DNA of 64,000 nucleotides from Xanthostigma xanthostigma (GCA_963575645.1 OY754466.1:32768001-32832000); one strand, 5' to 3'. Shown: positions 23,699-37,601, numbered from the stretch's first letter. Notes: generated by a model not told the origin, from the letters alone. Program-made: numbers and translations.

Positions 23699-24550
23699 CA
23701 TAATTTTCACCAATTTCCCGAAGTCTGATTAATTTGAAACTTTGCATACGTATCAAGGACCGATGACAATGCAATAATTTGATAACAGTTTCCCATTATC
23801 CTTATTAGGACCCCCAGGATTAATAAATTCTTTTATAGATCCTCTGTAGTAAACGCTTTATTTTCACCAATTTCCCGAAGTCTGATTAATTTGAAACTTT
23901 GCATACGTATCAAGGACCGATGACAATGCAATAATTTGATAACAGTTTCCCATTATCCTTATTAGGACCCCCAGGATTAATAAATTCTTTTCCCGAAGTC
24001 TGATTAATTTGAAACTTTGCATACGTATCAAGGACCGATGACAATGCAATAATTTGATAACAGTTTCCCATTATCCTTATTAGGACCCCCAGGATTAATA
24101 AATTCTTTTATAGATCCTCTGTAGTAAACGCTTTATTTTCACCAATTTCCCGAAGTCTGATTAATTTGAAACTTTGCATACGTATCAAGGACCGATGACA
24201 ATGCAATAATTTGATAACAGTTTCCCATTATCCTTATTAGGACCCCCAGGATTAATAAATTCTTTTCCCGAAGTCTGATTAATTTGAAACTTTGCATACG
24301 TATCAAGGACCGATGACAATGCAATAATTTGATAACAGTTTCCCATTATCCTTATTAGGACCCCCAGGATTAATAAATTCTTTTATAGATCCTCTGTAGT
24401 AAACGCTTTATTTTCACCAATTTCCCGAAGTCTGATTAATTTGAAACTTTGCATACGTATCAAGGACCGATGACAATGCAATAATTTGATAACAGTTTCC
24501 CATTATCCTTATTAGGACCCCCAGGATTAATAAATTCTTTTATAGATCCT
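23699..24550. repeat. Minisatellite of six units alternating 157 and 118 bp
   Basis: The anchor CCCGAAGTCTGATTAATTTG begins at 23717, 23874, 23992, 24149, 24267 and 24424, giving spacings of 157, 118, 157, 118 and 157. The long unit carries an extra 39 bp (ATAGATCCTCTGTAGTAAAC, then GCTTTATTTTCACCAATT) that the short unit lacks. The true period is therefore a 275-bp dimer repeated about two and a half times. The dimers look identical, implying recent duplication. Two identical 61-codon minus-strand frames (23864-24049 and 24139-24324) are by-products of this structure. Confidence 0.95.
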
Positions 24551-24570
24551 CAAACTAAAAAGTGAAAAAT

Positions 24571-24787
24571 AAAATATAGTTTAAAAAAAACTAAAAAACA
24601 CGCTTTATATCGGACTAAAAAGTAAAAAATAATTGTTTTAAAATAAGCTTAAAAAGCGTTGGGCGCTTTGTTCCACATTTTCGTACATCGAGCGCCCAAC
24701 GCTTTTTAAGCTTATTTTAAAACAATTATTTTTTACTTTTTAGTCCGATATAAAGCGTGTTTTTTAGTTTTTTTTAAACTATATTTT
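24571..24787. repeat. Perfect 97-bp inverted repeat with a 23-bp spacer
   Basis: Arms 24571-24667 and 24691-24787 are exact reverse complements around the spacer 24668-24690. The last three bases of the right arm are T residues shared with the target site. The arm runs from AAAATATAGTTT through ACGCTTTATATCGGACTAAA and AAGCTTAAAAAGC to GTTGGGCGCT. Just left of it, ACTAAAAAGTGAAAAATAA (from 24554) is a near copy of ACTAAAAAGTAAAAAATAA in the arm. A transcript would fold into a long perfect hairpin, and the DNA could form a cruciform. The absence of any mismatch implies recent origin or continuing conversion between the arms. Confidence 0.97.
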
Positions 24788-26394
24788 TCTCATAAGAAAA
24801 TGCAAACTGCATATTAACCATTATTTTAACGCATACAAGCAGTTTTTACATGCTTTATGACAATTAGGGGCAAATGGGTCCTTATAGGCAAAATTGCTTT
24901 ATTTCATGAAGGTTAGTCTATTTACACTATAACATTCAGGTTTGGATTATTCTCTCATAAGAAAATGCAAACTGCATATAAACCATTATTTTAACGCAGA
25001 CAAGCAGTTTTTACATGCTTTACGACAATTAGGTGCAAATGAGTCCTTATAGGCGAAATTGCTTTATTTCACAAAGGTAAGTTTACTTACACTATAACAT
25101 TCAGGCTTGGATCATTCTCTCACAAGAAAATGCAAACTGCATATTAACTATTATTTTAACGCATACAAGCAGTTTTTACATGCTTTATGACAATTAGGTG
25201 CAAATGAGTCCTTATAGGCAAAATTGCTTTATTTCATGAAGGTAAGTCTATTTACACTATAACATTCAGGTTTGGATCTTTCTCTCATAAGAAAATGCAA
25301 ACTGCATATTAACCATTATTTAAACGCAGACAAGCAGTTTTTACATGCTTTACGACAATTAGGTGCAAATGAGTCTTTATAGGCAAAATTGCTTTATTTT
25401 ATGAAGGTAAGTCTATTTACACTATAACATTTAGGTTTGGATCATTCTCTCATAAGAAAATGCAAACTGCATATTAACCATTATTTTAACGCATACAAGC
25501 AGTTTTTACAAGTTTATGACAATTAGGTGCAAATGAGTCCTTATAAGCAAAATTGCTTAATTTCATGAGGGTTAGTCTATTTACACTATAACATTTAGGT
25601 TTGGATCATTCTTTCATAAGAAAATGCAAACTGCATATTTACTATCATTATAACGCATACAAGCAGGTTTTACATGCTTTATGACAATTAGGGGCAAATG
25701 AGTCCTTATAGGCAAAATTGCTTTATTTCATGAAGGTTAGTCTATTTACACTATAACATTCAGGTTTGGATCATTCTCTCATAAGAAAATGCAAACTGCA
25801 TATTAACCATTTTTTTAACGCTGACAAGCAGTTTTTACATGCTTTATGACAATTAGAAGCAAATGAGTCTTTATAGGCAAAATTGCTTTATTTCATGAAG
25901 GTAAGTCTATTTACACTATAACATTCAGGTTTGGATCATTCTCTCATAAGAAAATGTAAACTGCATATTAACCATTATTTTAACGCAGACAAGCAGTTTT
26001 TACATGCTTCACGACAATTGCGTGCAAATGAGTCCTTATAGGCAAAATTGCGTTATTTTACAAAGGTAAGTCTATTTTCACTATACCATTCAGGTTTGGA
26101 TCGTTCTCTAAGAAAATGCAAACTGCATATTAACCATTATTTTAACGCATACAAACAGTTTTTACATGCTTTATGACAATTAGGGGCAAATGAGTCCTTA
26201 TAGGCAAAATTGCTTTTTTTCATTAAGGTAAGTCTATTTAGACTATAACATTCAGGTTTGGATCATTCTCTCATAAGAAAATGCAAACTGCATATTTACC
26301 ATTATTTTAACCCTGACAAGCAGTTTTTACATGCTTTACGACAATTAGGTGCAAATAAGTCCTTATAGGCAAAATTGCTTTATTTCATGAGGGT

Positions 26395-28292
26395 AAGTCT
26401 ATTTACACTATAACATTCAGGTTTGGATCATTCTCTCATAAGAAAATGCAAACAGCATATTAACCATTATTTTAACGCAGACAAGCAGTTTTTACATGCT
26501 TTACGACAATTAGGTGCAAATGAGTCCTTATAGGCAAAATTGCTTTATTTCATGAGGGTTAGTCTATTTACACTATAACATTTAGGTTTGGATCATTCTC
26601 TCATAAGGAAATGCAAACTGCATATTTACTATCATTTTAACGCTTACAAGCAGTTCTTACATGCTTTATGACAATTAGGGGCAAATGGGTCCTTATAGGC
26701 AAAATAGCTTTATTTTACAAATGTTAGTCTATTTTCACTATAACATTCAGGTTTGGATCATTCTCTCATAAGAAAATGCAAACTGCCTATTAACCATTAT
26801 TTTAACGCATACAAGCAGTTTTTACATGCTTTATGACAATTAGGGGCACATGAGTCCTTATAGGCAAAATTGCTTTATTTCATGAAGGGTAAGTCTATTT
26901 ACACTATAACATTCAGGTTTGGATCTTTCTCTCATAAGAAAATGCAAACTGCATATATACCATTATTTAAACGCAGACAAGCAGTTTTTACATGCTTTAC
27001 GACAATTAGGTGCAAATGAGTCTTTATAGGCAACATTGCTTTATTTCATGAGTGTAAGTCTACTTACACTATAACATTTAGGTTTGGATCATTCTCTCAT
27101 AAGAAAATGCAAACTGCATATTAACCATTATTTTAACGCATACAAGCAGTTTTTACAAGCTTTATGACAATTAGGTGCAAATGAGTCCTTATAGGCAAAA
27201 TTGCTTAATTTCATGAGGGTTAGTCTATTTACACTATAACATTTAGGTTTGGATCATTCTTTCATAAGAAAATGCAAACTGCATATTTACTATCATTATA
27301 AAGCATACAAGCAGTTTTTACATGCTTTATGACAATTAGGTGCAAATGAGTCCTTATAGGCAAAATTGCTTTATTTCATGAGGGTAAGTCTATTTACACT
27401 ATAACATTCAGGTTTGGATCATTCTCTCATAAGAAAATGCAAACTGAATATTAACCATTATTTAACGCATACAAGCAGTTTTTACATGCTTTATGACAAT
27501 TAGGGGCAAATGGGTCCTTATAGGCAAAATTGCTTTATTTCATGAAGGTTAGTCTATTTACACTATAACATTCAGGTTTGGATCATTCTCTCATAAGAAA
27601 ATGCAAACTGCATATTAACCATTATTTTAACGCATACAAGCAGTTTTTACAAGCTTTATGACAATTAGGTGCAAATGAGTCCTTATAGGCAAAATTGCTT
27701 AATTTCATGAGGGTTAGTCTATTTACACTATAACATTTAGGTTTGGATCATTCTTTCATAAGAAAATGCAAACTGCATATTTACTATCATTATAAAGCAT
27801 ACAAGCAGTTTTTACATGCTTTATGACAATTAGGTGCAAATGAGTCCTTATAGGCAAAATTGCTTTATTTCATGAGGGTAAGTCTATTTACACTATAACA
27901 TTCAGGTTTGGATCATTCTCTCATAAGAAAATGCAAACTGAATATTAACTATTATTTTAACGCATACAAGCAGTTTTTACATGCTTTATGACAATTAGGG
28001 GCAAATGGGTCCTTATAGGCAAAATTGCTTTATTTCATGAAGGTTAGTCTATTTACACTATAACATTCAGGTTTGGATCATTCTCTCATAAAAAAATGCA
28101 AACTGCATATTAACCATTATTTTAACGCAGACAAGCAGTTTTTACATGCTTCACGACAATTGCGTGTAAATGAGTCCTTATAGGCAAAATTGCTTTATTT
28201 TACAAAGGTAAGTCTATTTACACTATATCATTCAGGTTTGGATCGTTCTCTCATTAGAAAATGCAAACTGCATATTAACCATTATTTTAACG
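26395..28292. repeat. Paralogue of 18885-20778, with an empty MULE site at its end
   Basis: About 1.9 kb matches 18885-20778 at an offset of 7,513-7,514 bp. Shared rare variants include CAGTTCTTACATGC, GGCAACATTGC, ATTATAAAGC and the terminal CTCATTAGAAAATGC monomer. At 28284-28292 ATTTTAACG runs straight into CATACAAGCAG, giving the unoccupied form of the MULE target. Confidence 0.85.
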
Positions 28293-31200
28293 CATACAAG
28301 CAGTTTTTACATGCTTTATGACAATTAGGTGCAAATGAGTCCTTATAGGCAAAATTGCTTTATTTCATGAGGGTAAGTCTATTTACACTATAACATTCAG
28401 GTTTGGATCATTCTCTTATAAGAAAATGCAAACTGCATATTAACCATTATTTTAACGCATACAAGCAGTTTTTACAAGTTTTATGACAATTAGGTGCAAA
28501 TGAGTCCTTATAGGCAAAATTGCTTTATTTCATGAGGGTAAGTCTATTTACACTATAACATTCAGGTTTGGATCATTCTCTCATAAGAAAATGCAAACTG
28601 AATATTAACCATTATTTTAACGCATACAAGCAGTTTTTACATGCTTTATGACAATTAGGGGCAAATGGGTCCTTATAGGCAAAATTGCTTTATTTCATGA
28701 AGGTAAGTCTATTTACACTATAACATTCAGGTTTGTATCATTCTCTCATAAGAAAATGTAAACTGCATATTAACCATTATTTTAACGCAGACAAGCAGTT
28801 TTTACATGCTTCACGACAATTGCGTGCAAATGAGTCCTTATAGGCAAAATTGCGTTATTTTACAAAGGTAAGTCTATTTTCACTATACCATTCAGGTTTG
28901 GATCGTTCTCTAAGAAAATGCAAACTGCATATTAACCATTATTTTAACGCATACAAACAGTTTTTACATGCTTTATGACAATTAGGGGCAAATGAGTCCT
29001 TATAGGCAAAATTGCTTTTTTTCATTAAGGTAAGTCTATTTAGACTATAACATTCAGGTTTGGATCATTCTCTCATAAGAAAATGCAAACTGCATATTTA
29101 CCATTATTTTAACCCTGACAAGCAGTTTTTACATGCTTTACGACAATTAGGTGCAAATAAGTCCTTATAGGCAAAATTGCTTTATTTCATGAGGGTAAGT
29201 CTATTTACACTATAACATTCAGGTTTGGATCATTCTCTCATAAGAAAATGCAATCTGCATATTAACCATTATTTTAACGCATACAATCAGTTTTTACATG
29301 CTTTATGACAATTAGGGGCAAATAAGTCCTTATAGGCAAAATTGCTTTATTTCGTGAAGGTAAGTCTATTTACACTATAACATTCAGGTTTGGATCATTC
29401 TCTCATAAGAAAATGCAAACTGCATATTAACCATTATTTTAACGCAGACAAGCAGTTTTTACATGCTTTACGACAATTAGGTGCAAATGAGTCCTTATAG
29501 GCAAAATTGCTTTATTTCATGAGGGTTAGTCTATTTACACTATAACATTTAGGTTTGGATCATTCTCTCATAAGGAAATGCAAACTGCATATTTACTATC
29601 ATTTTAACGCTTACAAGCAGTTTTTACATGCTTTATGACAATTAGGTGCAAATAGGTCATATAGGCAAAATTGCTTTATTTCATGAGGGTGAGTCTATTT
29701 ACACTATAACATTCAGGTTTGGATCATTCTCTCATAGGAAATGCAAACTGCATATTAACCATTATTTTAACGCATACAAGCAGTTTTTACATGCTTTATG
29801 ACAATTAGGGGCAAATAAGTCCTTATAGGCAAAATTGCTTTATTTCGTGAAGGTAAGTCTATTTACACTATAACATTCAGGTTTGGATCATTCTCTCATA
29901 AGAAAATGCAAACTGCATATTAACCATTATTTTAACGCAGACAAGCAGTTTTTACATGCTTTACGACAATTAGGTGAAAATGAGTCCTTATAGGCAAAAT
30001 TGCTTTATTTCATGAGGGTTAGTCTATTTACACTATAACATTTAGGTTTGGATCATTCTTTCATAAGAAAATGCAAACTGCATATTTACTATCATTATAA
30101 AGCATACAAGCAGTTTTTACATGCTTTATGACAATTGGGTGCAAATGAGTCCTTATAGGCAAAATTGCTTTATTTCATGAGGGTAAGTCTATTTACACTA
30201 TAACATTCAGGTTTGGATCATTCTCTCATAAGAAAATGCAAACTGAATATTAACCATTATTTTAACGCATACAAGCAGTTTTTACATGCTTTATGACAAT
30301 TAGGGGCAAATGGGTCCTTATAGGCAAAATTGCTTTATTTCATGAAGGTTAGTCTATTTACACTATAAATTCAGGTTTGGATCATTCTCTCATAAAAAAA
30401 TGCAAACTGCATATTAACCATTATTTTAACGCAGACAAGCAGTTTTTACATGCTTCACGACAATTGCGTGTAAATGAGTCCTTATAGGCAAAATTGCTTT
30501 ATTTTACAAAGGTAAGTCTATTTACACTATATCATTCAGGTTTGGATCGTTCTCTCATTAGAAAATGCAAACTGCATATTAACCATTATTTTAACGCATA
30601 CAAGCAGTTTTTACATGCTTTATGACAATTAGGTGCAAATGAGTCCTTATAGGCAAAATTGCTTTATTTCATGAGGGTAAGTCTATTTACACTATAACAT
30701 TCAGGTTTGGATCATTCTCTCATAAGAAAATGCAAACTGCATATTAACCATTATTTTAACGCATACAAGCAGTTTTTACAAGTTTTATGACAATTAGGTG
30801 CAAATGAGTCCTTATAGGCAAAATTGCTTTATTTTTTATGAGGGTTATTCTATTTACACTATTACATTTAGGTTTGGATCATTCTTTCATAAGAAAATGC
30901 AAACTGCATATTTACTATCATTTTAACGCATACAAGCAGTTTTTACATGCTTTATGACTATTAGGGGCAAACGAGTCCTTATAGGCAAAATTGCTTTATT
31001 TCATGAAGGTAAGTCTATTTACACTATAACATTCAGGTTTGGATCATTCACACGTAAGAAAATGCAAACTGCATATTAACCATTTTTTTAACGCTGACAG
31101 GCAGTTTTTACATGCTTTACGACAATTAGGTGTAAATGAGTCCTTATAAGCGAAATTGCTTTATTTCACAAAGGTAAGTTTACTTACACTATAACATTCA

Positions 31201-34199
31201 GGTTTGGATCATTCTCTCACAAGAAAATGCAAACTGCATATTAACTATTATTTTAACGCATACAAGCAGTTTTTACATGCTTTATGCCAATTAGGTGCAA
31301 ATGGGTCCTTTTAGGCAAAATTGCTTTATTTCATGAGGGTAAGTCTATTTACACTATAACATTCAGGTTTGGATCATTCTCTCATAAGAAAATGCAAACT
31401 GAATATTGACTATCATTTTCACGCAGACAAGCAGTGTTTACATGGTTTACGACAATTAGGTGCAAATAAGTCCCTAAAGGCAAAATTGTTTTATTTCACA
31501 AAGGTAAGTCTACTTTCACTATAACATTCAGGTTTGGATCATTCTCTCATAAGAAAATGCAAACTGCATATTAACCATTATTTTAACGCAGAGAAGCAGT
31601 TTTTACATGCTTCACGACAATTGCGTGCAAATGAGTCCTTATAGGCAAAATTGCTTTATTTTATGAAGGTAAGTCTATTTACACTATAACATTTAGGTTT
31701 GGATCATTCTCTCATAAGAAAATGCAAACTGCATATTAACCATTATTTTAACGCATACAAGCAGTTTTTACAAGTTTATGACAATTAGGTGCAAATGAGT
31801 CCTTATAAGCAAAATTGCTTAATTTCATGAGGGTTAGTCTATTTACAATATAACATTTAGGTTTGGATCATTCTTTCATAAGAAAATGCAAACTGCATAT
31901 TTACTATCATTATAACGCATACAAGCAGGTTTTACCTGCTTTATGACAATTAGGGGCAAATAAGTCCTTATAGGCAAAATTGCTTTATTTCATGAAGGTT
32001 AGTCTATTTACACTATAACATTCAGGTTTGGATCATTCTCTCATAAGAAAATGCAAACTGCATATTAACCATTTTTTTAACGCTGACAAGCAGTTTTTAC
32101 ATGCTTTATGACAATTAGAAGCAAATGAGTCTTTATAGGCAAAATTGCTTTATTTCATGAAGGTAAGTCTATTTACACTATAACATTCAGGTTTGGATCA
32201 TTCTCTCATAAGAAAATGTAAACTGCATATTAACCATTATTTTAACGCAGACAAGCAGTTTTTACATGCTTCACGACAATTGCGTGCAAATGAGTCCTTA
32301 TAGGCAAAATTGCGTTATTTTACAAAGGTAAGTCTATTTTCACTATACCATTCAGGTTTGGATCGTTCTATAAGAAAATGCAAACTGCATATTAACCATT
32401 ATTTTAACGCATACAAGCAGTTTTTACATGCTTTATGACAATTAGGGGCAAATGAGCCCTTATAGGCAAAATTGCTTTTTTTCATTAAGGTAAGTCTATT
32501 TAGACTATAACATTCAGGTTTGGATCATTCTCTCATAAGAAAATGCAAACTGCATATTTACCATTATTTTAACCCTGACAAGCAGTTTTTACATGCTTTA
32601 CGACAATTAGGTGCAAATGAGTCCTTATAGGCAAAATTGCTTTATTTCATGAGGGTAAGTCTATTTACACTATAACATTCAGGTTTGGATCATTCTCTCA
32701 TAAGAAAATGCAAACTGCATATTAACCATTATTTTAACGCAGACAAGCAGTTTTTACATGCTTTACGACAATTAGGTGCAAATGAGTCCTTATAGGCAAA
32801 ATTGCTTTATTTCATGAGGGTTAGTCTATTTACACTATAACATTTAGGTTTGGATCATTCTCTCATAAGGAAATGCAAACTGCATATTTACTATCATTTT
32901 AACGCTTACAAGCAGTTTTTACATGCTTTATGACAATTAGGTGCAAATAGGTCCTTATAGGCAAAATTGCTTTATTTCATGAGGGTAAGTCTATTTACAC
33001 TATAACATTCAGGTTTGGATCATTCTCTCATAAGAAAATGCAAACTGCATATTAACCATTATTTTAACGCATACAAGCAGTTTTTACATGCTTTATGACA
33101 ATTAGGGGCAAATAAGTTCTTATAGGCAAAATTGCTTTATTTCGTGAAGGTAAGTCTATTTACACTATAACATTCAGGTTTGGATCATTCTCTCATAAGA
33201 AAATGCAAACTGCATATTAACCATTATTTTAACGCAGACCAGCAGTTTTTACATGCTTTACGACAATTAGGTGCAAATGAGTCCTTATAGGCAAAATTGC
33301 TTTATTTCATGAGGGTTAGTCTATTTACACTATAACATTTAGGTTTGGATCATTCTCTCATAAGGAAATGCAAACTGCATATTTACTATCATTTTAACGC
33401 TTACAAGCAGTTCTTACATGCTTTATGACAATTAGGGGCAAATGGGTCCTTATAGGCAAAATTGCTTTATTTTACAAATGTTAGTCTATTTTCACTATAA
33501 CATTCAGGTTTGGATCATTCTCTCATAAGAAAATGCAAACTGCCTATTAACCATTATTTTAACGCATACAAGCAGTTTTTACATGCTTTATGACAATTAG
33601 GGGCAAATGAGTCCTTATAGGCAAAATTGCTTAATTTCATGAGGGTTAGTCTATTTACACTATAACATTTAGGTTTGGATCATTCTTTCATAAGAAAATG
33701 CAAACTGCATATTTACTATCATTATAAAGCATACAAGCAGTTTTTACATGCTTTATGACAATTAGGTGCAAATGAGTCCTTATAGGCAAAATTGCTTTAT
33801 TTCATGAGGGTAAGTCTATTTACACTATAACATTCAGGTTTGGATCATTCTCTCATAAGAAAATGCAAACTGAATATTAACCATTATTTAACGCATACAA
33901 GCAGTTTTTACATGCTTTATGACAATTAGGGGCAAATGGGTCCTTATAGGCAAAATTGCTTTATTTCATGAAGGTTAGTCTATTTACACTATAACATTCA
34001 GGTTTGGATCATTCTCTCATAAGAAAATGCAAACTGCATATTAACCATTATTTTAACGCATACAAGCAGTTTTTACAAGCTTTATGACAATTAGGTGCAA
34101 ATGAGTCCTTATAGGCAAAATTGCTTAATTTCATGAGGGTTAGTCTATTTACACTATAACATTTAGGTTTGGATCATTCTTTCATAAGAAAATGCAAAC

Positions 34200-36600
34200 T
34201 GCATATTTACTATCATTATAAAGCATACAAGCAGTTTTTACATGCTTTATGACAATTAGGTGCAAATGAGTCCTTATAGGCAAAATTGCTTTATTTCATG
34301 AGGGTAAGTCTATTTACACTATAACATTCAGGTTTGGATCATTCTCTCATAAGAAAATGCAAACTGAATATTAACCATTATTTAACGCATACAAGCAGTT
34401 TTTACATGCTTTATGACAATTAGGGGCAAATGGGTCCTTATAGGCAAAATTGCTTTATTTCATGAAGGTTAGTCTATTTACACTATAACATTCAGGTTTG
34501 GATCATTCTCTCATAAGAAAATGCAAACTGCATATTAACCATTATTTTAACGCATACAAGCAGTTTTTACAAGCTTTATGACAATTAGGTGCAAATGAGT
34601 CCTTATAGGCAAAATTGCTTAATTTCATGAGGGTTAGTCTATTTACACTATAACATTTAGGTTTGGATCATTCTTTCATAAGAAAATGCAAACTGCATAT
34701 TTACTATATTTATAAAGCATACAAGCAGTTTTTACATGCTTTATGACAATTAGGTGCAAATGAGTCCTTATAGGCAAAATTGCTTTATTTCATGAGGGTA
34801 AGTCTATTTACACTATAACATTCAGGTTTGGATCATTCTCTCATAAGAAAATGCAAACTGAATATTAACCATTATTTTAACGCATACAAGCAGTTTTTAC
34901 ATGCTTTATGACAATTAGGGGCAAATGGGTCCTTATAGGCAAAATTGCTTTATTTCATGAAGGTTAGTCTATTTACACTATAACATTCAGGTTTGGATCA
35001 TTCTCTCATAAAAAAATGCAAACTGCATATTAACCATTATTTTAACGCAGACAAGCAGTTTTTACATGCTTCACGACAATTGCGTGTAAATGAGTCCTTA
35101 TAGGCAAAATTGCTTTATTTTACAAAGGTAAGTCTATTTACACTATATCATTCAGGTTTGGATCGTTCTCTCATTAGAAAATGCAAACTGCATATTAACC
35201 ATTATTTTAACGCATACAAGCAGTTTTTACATGCTTTATGACAATTAGGTGCAAATGAGTCCTTATAGGCAAAATTGCTTTATTTCATGAGGGTAAGTCT
35301 ATTTACACTATAACATTCAGGTTTGGATCATTCTCTCATAAGAAAATGCAAACTGCATATTAACCATTATTTTAACGCATACAAGCAGTTTTTACAAGTT
35401 TTATGACAATTAGGTGCAAATGAGTCCTTATAGGCAAAATTGCTTTATTTCATGAGGGTTATTCTATTTACACTATAACATTTAGGTTTGGATCATTCTT
35501 TCATAAGAAAATGCAAACTGCATATTTACTATCATTTTAACGCATACAAGCAGTTTTTACATGCTTTATGACTATTAGGGGCAAACGAGTCCTTATAGGC
35601 AAAATTGCTTTATTTCATGAAGGTAAGTCTATTTACACTATAACATTCAGGTTTGGATCATTCACTCGTAAGAAAATGCAAACTGCATATTAACCATTTT
35701 TTTAACGCTGACAGGCAGTTTTTACATGCTTTACGACAATTAGGTGTAAATGAGTCCTTATAAGCGAAATTGCTTTATTTCACAAAGGTAAGTTTACTTA
35801 CACTATAACATTCAGGTTTGGATCATTCTCTCACAAGAAAATGCAAACTGCATGTTAACTATTATTTTAACGCATACAAGCAGTTTTTACATGCTTTATG
35901 ACAATTAGGTGCAAATGAGTCCTTTTAGGCAAAATTGCTTTATTTCATGAGGGTAAGTCTATTTACACTATAACATTCAGGTTTGGATCATTCTCTCATA
36001 AGAAAATGCAAACTGAATACTGACTATTATTTTCACGCAGACAAGCAGTTTTTACATGGTTTACGACAATTAGGTGCAAATAAGTCCCAAAAGGCAAAAT
36101 TGTTTTATTTCACAAAGGTAAGTCTACTTTCACTATAACATTCAGGTTTGGATCATTCTCTCATAAGAAAATGCAAACTGCATATCTACCATTATTTTAA
36201 CGCAGAGAAGCAGTTTTTACATGCTACACGACAATTGCGTGCAAATGAGTCCTTATAGGCAAAATTGCTTTATTTTACAAAGGTAAGTCTATTTACACTA
36301 TAACATTCAGGTTTGGATCATTTTCTCATAAGAAAATGCAAACTGCATATTAACCATTATTTTAACGCATACAAGCAGTTTTTACATGCTTTATGACAAT
36401 TAGGGGCAAACGAGTCCTTATAGGCAAAATTGCTTTATTTCATGAAGGTTAGTCTATTTACACTATAACATTCAGGTTTGGATTATTCTCTCATAAGAAA
36501 ATGCAAACTGCATATAAACCATTATTTTAACGCAGACAAGCAGTTTTTACATGCTTTACGACAATTAGGTGCAAATGAGTCCTTATAGGCGAAATTGCTT
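34200..36600. repeat. Insertion-free paralogue of the region holding both insertions
   Basis: This block carries, in order, the CTCATTAGAAAATGC monomer with an uninterrupted ATTTTAACGCATAC (35204-35217), the variant series of 22508-23618, an uninterrupted GGATCATTTTCTCAT (four T at 36321-36324), and the GGATTATTCTC...GCATATAAACC monomer that follows the second insertion at about 24950. The distance between the two empty sites (about 1,112 bp) equals that between the two insertions (about 1,111 bp). Outer limits are approximate. Confidence 0.85.
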
Positions 36601-37601
36601 TATTTCACAAAGGTAAGTTTACTTACACTATAACATTCAGGCTTGGATCATTCTCTCACAAGAAAATGCAAACTGCATATTAACTATTATTTTAACGCAT
36701 ACAAGCAGTTTTTACATGCTTTATGACAATTAGGTGCAAATGAGTCCTTATAGGCAAAATTGCTTTATTTCATGAGGGTTAGTCTATTTACACTATAACA
36801 TTTAGGTTTGGATCATTCTCTCATAAGGAAATGCAAACTGCATATTTACTATCATTTTAACGCTTACAAGCAGTTTTTACATGCTTTATGACAATTAGGT
36901 GCAAATAAGTCCTTATAGGCAAAATTGCTTTATTTCATGAGGGTAAGTCTATTTACACTATAACATTCAGGTTAGGATCATTCTCTCATAAGAAAATGCA
37001 AACTGCATATTAACCATTATTTTAACGCATACAAGCAGTTTTTACATGCTTTATGACAATTAGGGGCAAATAAGTCCTTATAGGCAAAATTGCTTTATTT
37101 CGTGAAGGTAAGTCTATTTACACTATAACATTCAGGTTTGTATCATTCTCTCATAAGAAAATGCAAACTGCATATTAACCATTATTTTAACGCAGACAAG
37201 CAGTTTTTACATGCTTCACGACAATTGCGTGCAAATGAGTCCTTATAGGCAAAATTGCGTTATTTTACAAAGGTAAGTCTATTTTCACTATAACATTCAG
37301 GTTTGGATCGTTCTCTCATAAGAAAATGCAAACTGCATATTAACCATTATTTTAACGCATACAAGCAGTTTTTACATGCTTTATGACAATTAGGGGCAAA
37401 TGAGTCCTTATAGGCAAAATTGCTTTTTTTCATTAAGGTAAGTCTATTTAGACTATAACATTCAGGTTTGGATCATTCTCTCATAAGAAAATGCAAACTG
37501 CATATTAACCATTATTTTAACCCTGACAAGCAGTTTTTACATGCTTTACGACAATTAGGTGCAAAAGAGTCCTTATAGGCAAAATTGCTTTATTTCATGA
37601 G

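Larger units (their letters stand above)
23619..24784. mobile_element. Compound fold-back-like insertion, possibly a non-autonomous Helentron-type element
   Basis: A segment of about 1,166 bp interrupts a monomer at GGATCATTTT|CTCATAAG. The uninterrupted paralogue at about 36311-36335 has four T at the site, while each flank here has five, so a TTTT duplication and insertion between T residues without duplication are both possible. Parts in order: a leader with AACGCTTTATAT, a GTAT microsatellite, a six-unit minisatellite, and a long perfect inverted repeat near the right end. ACGCTTTATAT recurs near both ends in opposite orientation (23622-23632 and 24748-24758). Short subterminal inverted motifs, a microsatellite, internal tandem repeats, a hairpin near one end and a T-rich target are traits of Helentron-related non-autonomous elements (INE-1/DINE-like). 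A fold-back element or two nested insertions would also fit. No protein is encoded. Confidence 0.6.

Noticed and set aside
23864-24324. Two identical 61-codon minus-strand frames
   Set aside because: They lie in the 157/118-bp minisatellite and are identical because the 275-bp dimer is duplicated; no domain is seen.
24571-24787. microRNA gene
   Set aside because: A perfect 97-bp stem without bulges, joined to a mobile-element-like segment, is unlike a typical microRNA precursor.
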